A stretch of DNA of 64,000 bases from Urechis unicinctus (lineage: Eukaryota > Annelida > Polychaeta > Xenopneusta > Urechidae), in the NCBI GenBank assembly GCA_034190875.2, contig CM067353.1:39788073-39852072 (forward strand), read 5' to 3'. The notes under the pieces were generated by a model that was not told where the DNA came from, did not search any database, and was given only the letters and a program-made list of their open reading frames with translations. Below, piece by piece: positions 1-14,090 of the stretch (its first letter is position 1; every line of letters begins with the position of its first letter). The position numbers and the translations under genes were made by a program.

Positions 1-451
1 CCCAAAATCATAATGCTTTCGTAATCGGCCTGTGTCCCTCAGAAGCGCAGATGTGAGGGTGTGAGGGAGGGAGACTGGTGGGGTGGTGGGGGAGGGGGGA
101 GGCGCACCATCGCTCTCCATCTTTATGGGTATACGTTGGGGCTGTTCCGCTGGAAACACCTACTTTTCAGTTTTGCTCCAGATGTCCCTAATTTTTGACC
201 CAGGTATGTCCGATCGACTCACCCGATATGTTCATCAATATTGTTGTCCGAAGCTTTCATACAGGTATTTCATAAATGCCAGATTAGCCAGCATACAAAG
301 ATTCACAACACATTTCAATATGAAAAATCGTCATCATTGAACATCTAGTTAAACACAAACCAAGTTGGTGCAAATAGGAGACTGCGGGTCTTGTCATAAC
401 GTGCGTGATACTTTATGATTATTATGCTTTGTTTATCCTCGGAACTTTCTG
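1..451. other. unassigned DNA, left edge
   Basis: I see no supported exon or RNA gene here. The open frames are short and show no splice context. The stretch contains one TCATAACG motif at 394-401, about 50 bp outside the MITE that follows. Confidence 0.5.
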
Positions 452-1026
452 AAAGAGACTGTTCAGCCCCATATTTGGAACGAGGTTGCCTAGCAAGCTG
501 CTTGGCAACCGCACCTTGGAAACCAAAAATGTTAAGTTTTCAGACTTTCAGTCGCTACGCGGCACTGTGGTCTCAGAAAAAAATATCCTTACTTCGGCTG
601 TCGCCATTTATGTTGTCGGACATAACCCTTCCTGCTTGTCGGTGTAATGTATGCACAATGATGCCCACATCTTGAATGAGTGAAGATATTATGAAATCTA
701 CATTATGTAACTAAAGCGGAAGAATACATATCGATAGCGAGGTAAATTCAGAACGCGTTATGATTTACAGATAACATTCGTGTGGTTCATGGTTTTAGGT
801 AGGCACCGTTTTCGATGGAACGACACAACTGAATAAAACAGATTTCCACAGTAGATCATGAATATTTCCAGTCAAATAATAATGTTAAAAACTTATCAAC
901 CTAATTTCCATCATGGAAACTTTGCGGCACAAATTAGAAGATGTTATTACTTACGTCTGCGTTAATCGTAGTAATGTAATAACGAGATGATCCCTGATTG
1001 CCTTATATGGGCTGAACAGTCTCTTT
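452..1026 (+). mobile_element. MITE-like element, copy 1 (575 bp, ~22-bp TIRs)
   Basis: The left end reads AAAGAGACTGTTCAGCCCCA (452-471, continuing TAT). The right end (1005-1026) is its reverse complement apart from one missing G, so the stretch has terminal inverted repeats of about 22 bp. There is no long frame and no transposase, which fits a non-autonomous element. A second copy lies in reverse orientation at 57533-58053. The two can be followed over their whole lengths, including the shared stretch AAGTTTTCAGACTTTCAGTC and the block around ATTTACAG..AACATTCGTGTG. No clean target-site duplication is visible: the left flank ends TTTCTG and the right flank begins AAGTG. Superfamily unassigned. 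Confidence 0.75.
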
Positions 1027-2347
1027 AAGTGAATTTTCTGATTATTCCAATATCATTGCTAGCAATGTTAAGGAAATAACATTTCCCCAGCAAAGATGAA
1101 AGAAATATCAAATCATAACGCATGAGACGATTATCATAATTCAATGATTTGGTACACAGGCACTCTAAAACAGTACCCCCGGTCGACGGTGACATGTTTA
1201 TATAAGTCAGGCGAAACCGAAGTCTGCCGAACGCGCTCGTTGAATGAATTGACTTGAGTGCCTGTTCTATGATTGATGCTGTTTATATCACAATCATAAC
1301 GGAAGGAGATCGCCTTCGTGGTTGAACACACGAGGCAGGATTTGTTAATGACTGTCTTTGTAAACTGGCGATTTTAACTTGTACATGCAAGGACCGTGCA
1401 TAATTTTTGAGCGGCCTCGCTGCTAAGTTAATGGGATGTTCTGTGCAGGGGTACACGCACCTAATTTGCATAACCGTGGTCTAATGCCTTGTTATGTTTG
1501 TGACGCTATACCCACAAGAGGCCCTTACTCTTAAAATTCCCTCTAAATTGCAAGGAACGCATTCTGAGGTACAGAAAAGTAAATTTTACCATGTGAAAAG
1601 GGCGCAAAAGTAATCAAACACTTTATGATAACATCATAACGTTACGAGCGATAATGACTAACCTACTGCTGCTGCGAGCAATAATAATTGTTAAAAAGGA
1701 CGTAAAATAGCTGCTACAAAACAAACGTGGAAGTATTGGCTCCTTTTTATGTTCATGAATTCACCCAATGACGATTTGATTATATACGAATATTTTTTAT
1801 AAATCTGTCAATTCTTTAAAAGGTGTGGAGGCATAATTGTCGTTCAAAGATGTTGAAGTCATAGTTGAAATAAGCATTGTGGGGTAACTGCCACGAGTAG
1901 ATAATAACAAATTTATTTTCTAGGTAGTTTAGTTACATAAGTTTTCATATTCCCCTCATTAGGCCTAGCTTGGCCGACAAAGCATAAGTCTTTGATGAGC
2001 GAAAATGCTAGTTTTTCAAGTTCGACCATTTTATAGAAGCCGGGTATGCAAATCTGAGCCCCGATAGACCATGTTTCATAACATGGTAATTCAAATACTA
2101 GTTAAATGAATGGATCAAAGTTGGAACTCTCATCACTCGATTTATTTAGGAACGAAGTCCCTCGAGGCATCTTTCCCGAGTGTGCAAGACCGTAATGACT
2201 ATTTAAACATGATGACCAAATGCACTTCTTCTGAGAGGAAAGTTTCAGTTGTGTTATCATAATGAGTACGGTCATGATGGTCAAACGCAAGGCCTCCGCA
2301 GGTTTAGTTCTGTGTTTAGAGTCGACAGTGTGAAGTAAACTGCGCTG
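1027..2347. other. unassigned DNA
   Basis: No gene is supported. The AT-rich stretch holds three exact ATCATAACG motifs (1112-1120, 1293-1301, 1633-1641) and nothing else I can name. Confidence 0.5.
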
Positions 2348-2412
2348 GGATACAGGTGGATGATGTGGGGATACAGGTGGGTGAAATGGGGATACAGGTG
2401 GGTGATGTGGGA
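2348..2412. repeat. 21-bp minisatellite, 3 copies
   Basis: ATACAGGTGG recurs at 2350, 2371 and 2392 with spacing 21, followed by GTGATGTGG-like sequence. The apparent Pro/His/Ser repeats in reverse-strand frames here come from this array. Confidence 0.8.
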
Positions 2413-2629
2413 GGATGGTTGATATGGGGGTAAGTAAGTAACGCCATGGAGTTTTCATCATGAATCCAATATTGGACGATTATGCAGTATTCAAATTGGC
2501 ATGAAATTGCTATTTCTATATTTTTGTGCTTCAATTCTATTTTTCAAACGATAGAGTCATATGCTTTGAGTATGTTGATCCAATAAGTCGTTGTATTTCT
2601 GATTATTGACATTCCTACGGAATCACAGA

Positions 2630-2714
2630 CGCTCGGTACCCCGATTACAAGCTTCCGAGTCGCTTCCGAGCGCCAATCTATCGGCTCGGAAGCTTGGCAG
2701 TAGGGAACCGAGCG
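2630..2714. repeat. imperfect inverted repeat (foldback), 30-nt arms
   Basis: The left arm at 2630-2659 starts CGCTCGGTACCCC and ends AAGCTTCCGAG. The right arm at 2685-2714 starts CTCGGAAGCTT and ends GGGAACCGAGCG. The arms are largely reverse complements and are separated by 25 nt, so a hairpin is possible. The loop also contains TTCCGAGCGCC. Related GGTTCCGAGCG and CGCTCGGAAG stretches occur around 13700-13760. Confidence 0.65.
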
Positions 2715-3751
<1,037 letters not shown>

Positions 3752-3760
<9 letters not shown>

Positions 3761-5044
3761 TTGGTATCTATGCGCTTTCATTTACCCCGTCTTGTCCCTT
3801 ATCTCCAAATATTGTTCACACAGCTCCTGTGGTGGGGCTCTCAAGACAGGGGCCCCGTGTTGTGTTATTTCAGCCGTCTTACGCCGCCTGGTGACATTCT
3901 ATAACGCTAGAGGATAGATAAACTTAACGTTACACAGCCAAATGTACATACTCTCCTTTTTCTTTTTCCTATAGTCCTGAATGAACAGGAAGCCTTCAAC
4001 AAAACCGATCACTTACTCGCGCACAACGCCACATATCTCCTTTCCTCACTGCGTAACCTTAACTTTCGAATGTTGTAAGCTGCGAGGTAACATTACTAAA
4101 AGCCCTTATAACGTTTCGATATCAAGTTGCCACTAACGCTGCCCCATACTGTGAATAACTAACGAAGAAGGCGGTCAATTTGGACTAATCCGAGTTTGAC
4201 TCTCACCTGTAGATTAATCTCACTGAGGTCGGAGGCGTTTGTCCGTAACGTTAACTCTTTTATGGAAGAGTAACCAGACACCTCATGACTCCGACGCCAG
4301 GCGGCAGGAGCGACGACTCGATGACGTCATCAAACCAGTTCTCCGGTCATCAGCCAAGTCACAAGTATCAACGAGAAAGCTTCGTCGTTATCAATGGAGT
4401 ATCCAATTAGGGTTTGACCCTCTAATTGAGGTGCCTTTGGTAATATGGTAGGACTTCACAAGCCAACGAAAGAGGCGTGGAAATACCGTTAAAGTCAATT
4501 ATCGTCGTTTTGACGAGATCTAACCGATTTTTTTTTATTTTGGTGCGATCGCCGAGTCTCTTTTATCATAACGTTATGATGTATAACGGCCAGCCAGCGA
4601 CTAGCTGTCAAACAACCACCACGTGCTCCCCGCTAAGTCGCTGGCGTGTTTTCTATTGATCACTTGTTGAGTGAACTATATATAGCAATGATTGTTTCTG
4701 TGGTTGATAATGATAAAACCCCTGGTGAAAATTGCATCCTTTTCCTGCACAAAATTAGATTTGTGCGCCTCGAGCAGGTGATGCTGGGGGATTAGTTAGT
4801 GAGATGAGGGAAAAGTGAGTTGCCTTGTCCCTACGAACTTAATTACCCCTCATTATGGTCACAATCCTCTGGTTCGTTCAAGTTTCACACCATATTTGAG
4901 AAATGCATCGTGATATGAAGACTCAAGCGTCGCCAAGTCTCCGCCCTCATAGACACCCGAGGGGTGGTGCTATACCATAAACAACACGCACGGCCCCGAA
5001 CTTGAATATATGGGACAGCAAGAGAGAGACGTAGTTTCACGCAT
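3752..5044. other. unassigned DNA with a 16-bp perfect palindrome
   Basis: No gene is supported. The palindrome ATCATAACGTTATGAT at 4565-4580 consists of two overlapping copies of the motif that is enriched across the window. A TATA-like ACTATATATAG lies near 4675 with no linked exon. Confidence 0.5.
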
Positions 5045-5196
5045 GACAGCACGTCTCACATGTGACAGCACGTCACACATGTGACATCACGTCACACATA
5101 TGACATCACGTCACACGTATGACAACACGTTTCACGCATGAAAACACGTTTCACATGTGACTGCACGTCTCTAGTATGACAGCACGTCTCTACTAA
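5045..5196. repeat. 19-bp tandem array, 8 units
   Basis: Units begin GACAGCACGT, GACATCACGT or similar at 5045, 5064, 5083, 5102, 5121, 5140, 5159 and 5178. The second half varies around CTCACATGT. Confidence 0.9.
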
Positions 5197-5667
5197 AACA
5201 CCATAGCACCTGCACCTGTATCATAGCGAAGCTTACACGCTCACCGGGCATTCATCCAACATTTCTTTTATCTACCATCTAACCACATGTAATATTCATA
5301 ATGAAAAGGGTTAATTAGTTATATTAACCCATGTCAACCAGCGAAAATGACCTGATGAGGTCAACACTAAGTCAAAATCTTGCATCACTGCCCTGCTATC
5401 CGGAGACTGAAACGGTTCTCACGAAGTAATTATTCTGGGGGAATGAACGCGCGTGCATCGACCGCCCACGCATGCGCTTCAAGCTGGCCTATAACGACCT
5501 GGATAATTAACCTAGCCAAGCTTCGTTTCACCGGACCGATCATGTCAGTCACGATACCCACCTGGGCCCCAAATTTCCAACTCAAGATATAAGACAAGCT
5601 GCCCGTCTATAATTTTTTTCTAACGACTTTATCGATTGATTCTGTCTGGTCAATGAATAAAACATGT
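5197..5667. other. unassigned DNA
   Basis: No supported gene or repeat is visible between two minisatellites. Confidence 0.4.
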
Positions 5668-6590
5668 AACCTCTCTGTAATCTGCGGTCAGTCACCTCTC
5701 TGTAATCTGTGGTCTGACACCTCTCTGTAATCTGTAGTCAGTCACCTCTGTATTCTGTAGTCATGCACCTCTGTATTCTGTAGTCAGTAACCTCTGTATT
5801 CTGTAGTCATGCACCTCTGTATTCTGTAGTCAGTCACCTCTCTGTATTCTGTAGTCAGTCACCTCTCTGTATTCTGTAGTCAGTCACCTCTCTGTATTCT
5901 GTAGTCAGTCACCTCTCTGTATTCAGTCAGTCACCTCTCTATTCTGTAGTCAGTCAGTCACAGTCACTCTCTGTATTCTGTAGTCATGCACCTCTGTATT
6001 CTGTAGTCAGTCACCTCTCTGTATCTGTATTCAGTCACTCTCTGTATTCTGTAGTCAGTCACCTCTCTGTATTCTGTAGTCAGTCACCTCTCTGTATTCT
6101 GTAGTCAGTCACCTCTCTGTATTCTGTAGTCAGTCACCTCTCTGTATTCTGTAGTCAGTCACCTCTCTGTATTCTGTAGTCAGTCACCTCTCTGTATTCA
6201 CCTCTCTGTATTCTGTAGTCATTCTGTAGTCAGTCACCTCTCTGTATTCTGTAGTCATGCACCTCTTTATTCTGTAGTCAGTCGCCTCTGTATTATGTAG
6301 TCAGTCACCTCTCTGTATTCTGTAGTCAGTCATCTCTCTGTATTCTGTAGTCAGTCACCTCTCTGTATTCTGTAGTCAGTCACCTCTCTGTATTCTGTAG
6401 TCAGTCACCTCTCTGTATTCTGTAGTCATGCACCTCTTTATTCTGTAGTCAGTCGCCTCTGTATTATGTAGTCAGTCACCTCTCAGTATTCTGTAGTCAG
6501 TCAACTTTCTGTGTTCTGTAGTCAGTCACCTCTCTGTATTCTGTAGTCCGTTCCCTCTGTATGCTGTAGTCAGTTCCCTCTGTATTCTGC
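5668..6590. repeat. 25-bp minisatellite, roughly 37 units
   Basis: The unit is CACCTCTCTGTATTCTGTAG followed by TCAGT. Both edges are more diverged, with CTGTAATCTGTGG variants on the left and CCCTCTGTATGCTG on the right. Local deletions and unit fusions occur at about 5930-6030 and 6190-6240. Confidence 0.95.
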
Positions 6591-7559
6591 ACGCCTATCC
6601 TCTGATCTCACGTCTTTGGGGTGTCCTGTTTTCTTCCTGCTGGACGCCATCAAAACCCACACTTCATCCCTTGCACATGCGCGGACGCTGGAAGCGCAGT
6701 GTAGACCGGTCATGCCAGACTGAAGAATAGGCACGTGTACCAACTCACCTTCTCGCCACTAGCTCAATACTTCCATCCAACATTCTGATTTATATTCAGT
6801 GGATACTTCTCCTTGATGAGACAGGTGGGAAAATCCTTCTCATTGTAGCGGAACGTAATGAAGACCAAGTATCCCTCGTGGCCCGCTTGGTAACCTTTAC
6901 GCTGTCACCACGGTGAACGCGTTCATCCGGGCTTTTAACCATGCGTGTCACGTGCTTAGTAACCACAAGATGGCGACAATTTTCTTCGAGATGCTCCGTG
7001 AATCAGTAGAGAATAAGAGTTGCGTTAATGGCCGTGAAACATTATTGGCGATCAACAAGCCATCTATCATGTGAGCAAAATGGAAGGAGCATCGTGGTTT
7101 GACTAACACTGCTTTTTCTGACGTCTGCTGTCTGTCTTTATTTGTTCCCATCTGCTAGAAACCAATTGGCTAAATATAGAATATTTGGCGCTTCCTGTAT
7201 GCGGCACAAATCGCTTTGATGTGTATTGTGGTGAGGCACTGGATCGGTCTCGCCATATTTGCTTAACCAATCCATACATTAGGCTGCTAGGTTAATGGAT
7301 TCATTTTGCAATGATTCATGACCTGGGTCAATAAATGCGCTGTACAACGATCTGAAAGCGGAAGCGCTCACATGATCACGGTATTGTGTGTAATAAATAA
7401 AAGCAAATAGTCTTGATGTCTGCTTCGCAACATCCTAAATTGCACCCCTGATTCTAACTTCTCTTTAACTTGAAATCATAAATTATATACACTGCTCTCG
7501 CAGTCATCAGTAATTCTACTTCATCAGTAATTGCCATACTCTCAAAACCATTCAAATCA
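6591..7559. other. unassigned DNA
   Basis: No exon with convincing splice context was found on either strand. Confidence 0.45.
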
Positions 7560-8604
7560 GTTACGTTACTTGCCCAGTCATAAGACCCGGTCACTTTCAC
7601 GACGTGGAGAAGTCAGTCACATATGTAGCTCAATCTCCAGACCAACTTACTTCTTTTTAACAAGGTACCAGTTCACAATAATCCCACTCTCTTGGTTATA
7701 TGAAATGAGTTACGTTGCTCTGGCGATCATTAAAAGGCAGTAACGTGACTCGCACTGCCGAAATAAGTAAGCTTTTCGTGTGTCGTTGCTATGGCAAGAT
7801 ATGTTACTCTCACGGACATCAGAAGTCAGTGACGTCACTCTCACTCTCACGATAATAATAATTCAATTGCTTTGTTCACACGGTCATTAACTGTCAGTAA
7901 CGTAAATCTCATGACCATGATAAGTCAGTAACGTTCCCCTCATTGTGATAATGAGTTCGTTACGTTACTATCATTGTGATAATGAGTCCGTTACGTTACT
8001 TTCATTGTGATAATGAGTCCGTTACGTTACTATCATTGTGAAAATGAGTCCGTTACGTTACTATCATTGTGATAATGAGTCCGTTACGTTACTTTCATTG
8101 TGATAATGAGTCCGTTACGTTACTATCATTGTGATAATGAGTCTGTTACGTTACTATCATTGTGATAATGAGTCCGTTACGTTACTATTATTGTGATAAT
8201 GAGTCCGTTACGTTACTATCATTGTGATAATGAGTCCGTTACGTTACTATCATTGTGATAATGAGTCCGTTACGTTACTATTTGTGAAAATGAGTGATAA
8301 TGAGTCCGTTACGTTACTATCATTGTGATAATGAGTCCGTTACGTTACTATCATTGTGATAATGAGTCCGTTGTTCTGTGTGTCTTCCCATGTGTCTGTA
8401 ATGTATGTCTGTATGTCTGTCTTTGTTTCTTAATGTATCCTGTTCCGTACTGTCTGTCTGTCTATTCATTGTTATAATGAGTCTGTTACGTTACTACTCA
8501 TTGTGATAATGAGTCTGTTACGTTACTATTATTGTGATAATGAGTCCGTTACGTTACTATTATTGTGATAATGAGTCCGTTACGTTACTATTATTGTGAT
8601 GTCT
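7560..8604. repeat. 31-bp minisatellite with decayed edges
   Basis: The core at about 7941-8375 repeats GTCCGTTACGTTACT plus ATCATTGTGATAATGA every 31 bp. On the left (7560-7940), isolated relics such as AGTTACGTTACT, CAGTAACGTGACT and CAGTGACGTCACT recur at irregular spacing. On the right (8460-8604), units reappear between CTGT-rich sequence. The pattern is a homogenised centre with older, diverged margins. Confidence 0.88.
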
Positions 8605-10490
8605 TGAGTCCGTTACTGTTACTCTGTCATTCTGTCTGTTTGTATAATGAGTCCGTTACTTCTTCTGTCTGTCTAGTCTGTAAAAGCTACTCATTGTGAT
8701 CAGAGTCTCCTTACGATACTGTATGTTCTTTCTGTCTTCATGTCTGTCTGTCTGTCTTCATGTCTGTCTGTCTGTCTGTCTGTATGTCCTGTCTGTCGAC
8801 TCTCTTCTGTCTGTCTGTCTGTCTTTCATCGTTGTCTGTCCTAACCCGCACGTCTAATTCTGTCGTCTGACCCTCTGTCTGTCTGCTATAGTCTGAACGC
8901 CCATTATTGCCTAATCTAGTCCCTTGACTTCTGTTCTTAGGTTCAAAACGTCGGTCCAGAAATTATCGGTCTGTCTATCTGTCCGTCTGTCTTTTACGCC
9001 TTCTTGAATGCGTGTCTGTCCCACTGTCTTATGTCTGTCATGTCTTCTGTCTTACTCCTGTTGAATGGGTCCTGTCTGATAAATTGTCTGTATGTTGACA
9101 TGACTATGTCCGCGTCTGTCTTTTAGCTGTATGTCCCTTGATAATACGTCTTCTCATATTCTCTGGGAATCTGTATGTATGTCTGTCTGTCTGAATCTGT
9201 TCTGTCGTCTGTCTGTCCCGCCCTGTTACTTTATCCAGTTCACTGTCATGTCTATTCAAGCATGATGTCGTATAATACGACTTGTCCTCTGTACATACTG
9301 TCTGTTCTGTCATATTCTGGGTTAATCCTATCTGTCTGTCTGTCTGTCCAAGTGTCTGTCTGTATAATGTACGAGCATTAAATCTGCTTGATATCTCCAG
9401 AAAATTCACTTTCTCAGTAAACTACAAAGGCATCTGTCCTTTTTCTGACTTCTGTCTGCTGTCTGTCTGTCCTGCGTATATTCTGTTGTCACCTTCTGTT
9501 CTGTCTATCTGTAATATCTGTCGTTCACGTGTCTGTCTGTATGTCCTGTCTGTCTGTCTCAGCATCTGTTTACGAGAGGGCCCTGTCTTCGCACAGCGAG
9601 TCGATCTGTCTGCTTCATGTCTGACTTTAGGAGCATCCTTATCTGTCTCCTGTCTGTCTGTCTGTACTCCGATTGTACTGACGCCTGTCTGTCTGGCCTC
9701 TGTATCGATGGTGTCCTGACTATGCTGTCAGTCTGTCTTTTAATTTCTTCGTCTGTCTGTCTGTCTGTCCCTGAGGCAAACTACAGGGTAAAGGTGATTG
9801 TGTCTAAAGCTGTCTGAATGGCGGAAAAACGCCGGTCCGTCTGTCTGTCCATCTGTCCTGAGTAAGTCCGTCTGTACATAGGTAGTCTGTCCTGGAGCTC
9901 CATCGGAGGTTCTGTCCGATGTCTGTCTGACGCGAATAGATCTGTCTCTGTCTGTCTGTCTACCATCGAGACTGTCCTCTGTCTGTCTGTCTGTCTGTCC
10001 CTGTCTGTCTCTCTGTCTGTCCTGTTCTGTCTGTCCTGTCTGTCTGTCTGTCTGTCTGTCTGTCAGGCTAGATCTGTAGTCTGTTAGTGTCTTCTGTCTG
10101 TCCCTGGAGGATGTCTGTTCGACTAGGCCGTGTCTGTCTGTCTGTCGAGAGTTTGAGGTCTTGTCTGACGCAGTCTGAGTGTCTGTCTTCTGTCTGTCTG
10201 TCTATTTAGGTATGTCTACATAGGATATGTATTATCTGTCTGTCTGTATATACAGGTCTATACAGATATCCGTCGTCTGTCGTGATCTATCTGTATATAA
10301 ACACTGTCAGTCTGTTACTGTCTCCTGTCTCTATCTGTCTGTCTATCACTGTCTGTCTCATATGTCTGTCTGTCCAGACATCTCTACCTCTGTCTCTGTC
10401 TCTCCTACATACTGTCAGCTCTACATTCTGTCTACATACTGTCCTCCTCTGTCTCTCCACTTCTCTCCTACCTCCTCTCTGTCTCTCTAC
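8605..10490. repeat. degenerate (CTGT)n tract, ~1.9 kb
   Basis: TCTGTCTG and CTGTATGTC motifs dominate throughout, with many substitutions and non-repeat inserts. Frames of up to 145 aa rich in Cys, Leu, Ser and Val come from this composition and are not genes. Confidence 0.9.
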
Positions 10491-10497
10491 ATACATA

Positions 10498-10895
10498 CTA
10501 CTCTGTACTCCCTCTCTTCCATCCCTCCCTCCCTCCCCCCCCTCCCTCCCTCCCCCTCCCTCCCTCCCTCCCTCCCTCCCCCTCCCTCCCTCCCTCCCTC
10601 CCTCCCTCCTCCCTCCCTCCCTCCCCCCTCCCTCCCTCCCTCCCTCCCTCCCTCCCTCCCTCCCTCCCTCCCTCCCTCCCTCCCTCCCTCCCTCCCTCCC
10701 TCCCTCCCTCCCTCCCTCCCTCCCTCCCCCTCCCCCTCCCTCCCTCCCCTCCCTCCCTCCCTCCCTCCCTCCCTCCCTCCCCCTCCTCCCCCCTCCCTCC
10801 CTCCCCTCCCTCCCTCCCCTCCCTCCCTCCCTCCCTCCCTCCCTCCCTCCCTCCCTCCCTCCCTCCCTCCCTCCCTCCCTCCTCCTCCCTCCCGA
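10498..10895. repeat. (CCCT)n microsatellite, ~400 bp
   Basis: This is a nearly uninterrupted CCCT repeat. The Pro/Leu/Ser frames on the plus strand and the Gly/Glu/Arg frames on the minus strand are artefacts of the repeat. Confidence 0.97.
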
Positions 10896-11021
10896 TTGAA
10901 GTGGCCGCTCTGTTTTGTGGACACCCCAAGGTTGTTTTTTCTTGATTTACAATTTGCCAATCGCGAATTATAGATCTAACGATTGACAAATAACCACAGG
11001 TAAAACTGTTGGTAGAAGCTT

Positions 11022-11292
11022 GTGTGTTTGGATGTGTGTTTGGGTGTGTGTTTGGGTGTGTTTGTGTGCGTATGTGTTTGTGTGTGTATTTGTGTGTGTA
11101 TTTGTGTGTGTTTGTATGTGTGTTTGTGTGTGTGTGTTTGTGTGATTGTGTGCGTTTGTGTGTGTTTGTGTGTGTATGTGTGGGTGCATGGGTATGTTTG
11201 TGAGCGGTATTTGTGTGTGTTTGTGTGTGTATTCGTGTGTGTGTGTGTGGGGTGATTTTGTCTGTGTGTCTGTCTGTGTGTGTGGATATATA
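11022..11292. repeat. degenerate GT-rich repeat
   Basis: Repeats of GTGTGTTTGTGTGTAT type are interrupted by GGGTGTG and GCGTATG. A short TATATATA block follows at the right end. Confidence 0.92.
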
Positions 11293-14074
11293 TATATGTT
11301 CACTTACTTCATCACAAGCAGTTACAAGTTATGTCCACCTGTTCTAAGAATCGCAAGCCTCCCAGCCCCAGGTGACCTTCACTTGCTCACAGTAACGTGT
11401 TAAACTAAAACACTATTCCCCTCCTAACCAGGTGACATCATCCGACACCCAACGCTACTCTCCGATTGACGCAGTCAGCTAATGATTAGGACAATATATG
11501 GATTGTGTCCTCTTCGCCACCCTTCAACAGTTACTGGAATAGTTGTTCTCACCTTACCTAATCAGCTAACTCAAGGTGTTACGCACAAGATTCGACCCTG
11601 CTTCACTAGCCCTCGATCATGTAATGGATCAGCTCATGCAAAGAACTTGAATAACTAACTTCTTTGCCTCGAGATGACTAGGACCGGTGTGAATCTCGTC
11701 TGGCGAACCTATTTGACTTGGTTTTGTGCTCGAACCTGAGTTGAGATGAGGTGTTCTGTTTCAAGGTGGGTGCGTAGCATTGACTGTATATTGCCACAGC
11801 TTTTTTTTATCAGGGATGTGAAACTTTTGTTGGATTCTGCTTTAGCTTCAATAGGGATGTGTTACATTGGTTGAATATTCTAATCTTAAAGAGAAGAATA
11901 GGCTAAAATATGAATTTCGGGATTATATTGCACGCGATTTTCTTATCAATAAAACAATCAACACATTCCGGAGCTTCCCGACCACACGCCGAAGATGAAC
12001 GAAGGCACTGTGGCGTCATAGGTAATCAATCATTTACAAGCAATCATCAGCGTTTTTTTGATCCATGGTTTCTAAAGAATCTGTAAGTATACTCATCCTT
12101 ACATTTCACATATGAAAGTCGAGTTATCGATGCTAATATTGTTCCAATTTGTGGTCGTCCGTATTTGTTTAGAGCATCAAGTACAACACAAAGGCAGATT
12201 GACAGATATTTCCACCAGCGAGTGTACCTCTTCGTCTTCTCGATACACTCGGCGATGTGAGGAAGGACGCCTCATCGGAACCGACCCGACTCAGCTTCGC
12301 TTTCCCAGTCATCAACATCTCGCGGTCACTTCCCATCTTCAGTAGCATCACCATAAAAGTAGGAAATTGCCCGTTAGACCCACAAAAGGCACACCTCCGG
12401 TGTTCCTGACGACCATATACGACATATAACGAAGGCGTGTGTCTTACCGCATGTTGGCTGGCTGTGTGATTTTATGTCCTTGATTTCCTATCATTTGTTG
12501 ACCTCATATGGTGACGATGTGTTCACCTGAGCTACCTGTAACCCACAGGTAATCAGCGCACCTGCAGTTACCTGTCCGTAACCTTTGATGTAGAATCTAC
12601 GGGGATTGTATTTAGTTTATGCAGCAGAAACAGGCAGTCATGAAGCTGCCAAAGCATGAGGTATTCATGGCTCTTTAATTACCCCTTATACCCCGTCTTC
12701 CCCGATTGCTAACTAAATCACCCCGCTGGCTCTACTCAGGTTGAATGTTGCTCTGGTGGAAATCTGCCCCCGTTGCACAATCGTTTGTAACGAAGGCACA
12801 ACACCCTGGATTTTAACAAGACATTTATTGCTCTCGATGTAAGGTGATGTGACAATGACTTGTAAATTGGACAAAAGTTAACCAGTAAGTGTTGTTTTGT
12901 TCAGCTTAAATTCATGATTGATCCTTCCTTGTGTGAGGCAAGTAAGCTTGGTGCATTTCCTATATTCAATTATGGCATCTTAATGAATGCATCTGTTTCA
13001 AATCTTACTTAAAATGTGCTAAAATCAATGGAGATGAATGTGTGTATGATTAAAGAGTAATGCCAACTCGGGCTCTGATGACTTTATAGGTGTCGTCTTG
13101 TACCTGTAGTTGGTAGTTTGAATGAAGTGGTATGCTCGAACGTAAAAAAAATCGCACATTACACGGATGTGTGCGGTTGTAGCCTACAACGTTTGATCTG
13201 TCGGAAAATAGCGAAAGACATTAGTAACACATGGTATGTCACACGTCTGTAGGGACACATTCCAATCACCCTCCAAGTTCTGCCTCCATGCCGACCATCA
13301 CCCTCTTTTATTTCCCTCCGTTTCTACCTCCTCTCATCTCACACATCGCTTCACCCTCAACAATACTTTACATATCTCTCTGACCCGAACTCCTCCCAAG
13401 TCAGGTGTAAAGACCCTCTACAACACACCTGTCCATTCACCTTTACACCCCGTAGCATCCATTAAGTAGCTATTCCCGCTGCTCCTTAGTACAAAGAAAC
13501 TCAGCTTCTCTGGCCGCCCCTTGCGGTTGATTCCGACCCGGGTCGGACTCTTATCAGGACGCCCCTATCTATAGATTCCAACGGTAAAAAATTGGTCGAG
13601 GTGTCATCAGTCCAGGTATGATAAAGGAGATCAGGGGATATTTGACTGCGAATTTAGTCGCGTAGGCAACGAATGGTTTCCAACCGGAACCATATATTTG
13701 GGTTCCGAGCGCTGCTCAATGTATACTCATAGACTAGGTCAGTCGCTCGGAAGACGGACATAGATGGTCAAGCCCTTTTCCCCCTGATATAGTAATTCTT
13801 ATGCGTGAGAGCTGATGTTGAGAAGAATCAGTTTTGAATATTTGACACGAGCAACGTTTTTTTCATTAGCAGTTGTCAATATAACGTATTGTATTATAAG
13901 ATGAGGGCCACGGCATGGTGTTGAGTTGTTAGGCGGACTGACCATTCGGGCTGACCCGCCCACGCGCCCCCATACACTACACTGCCCCATCCATTGTCCA
14001 TACAACATAACGGCCTGATGTATGAGACAAGATAATGGGCATATCAATGGCGGTATTTCCGGTGAGAACGCTGG

Positions 14075-14090
14075 ACACCAGAGGGCGACA
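14075..14090 (+). promoter_or_regulatory. CTCF-like motif
   Basis: ACACCAGAGGGCGACA is close to the animal CTCF core CCACCAGRKGGCGC. The match is by eye only, with no binding evidence. Confidence 0.4.

Noticed and set aside
5668..6590. CRISPR-like regular repeats
   Set aside because: The 25-bp units are contiguous with no unique spacers, and the genome is eukaryotic. The same applies to the 19-, 31- and 32-bp arrays.
9282..10973. Cys/Val/Ser and Pro/Leu frames
   Set aside because: Products of CTGT and CCCT repeats.
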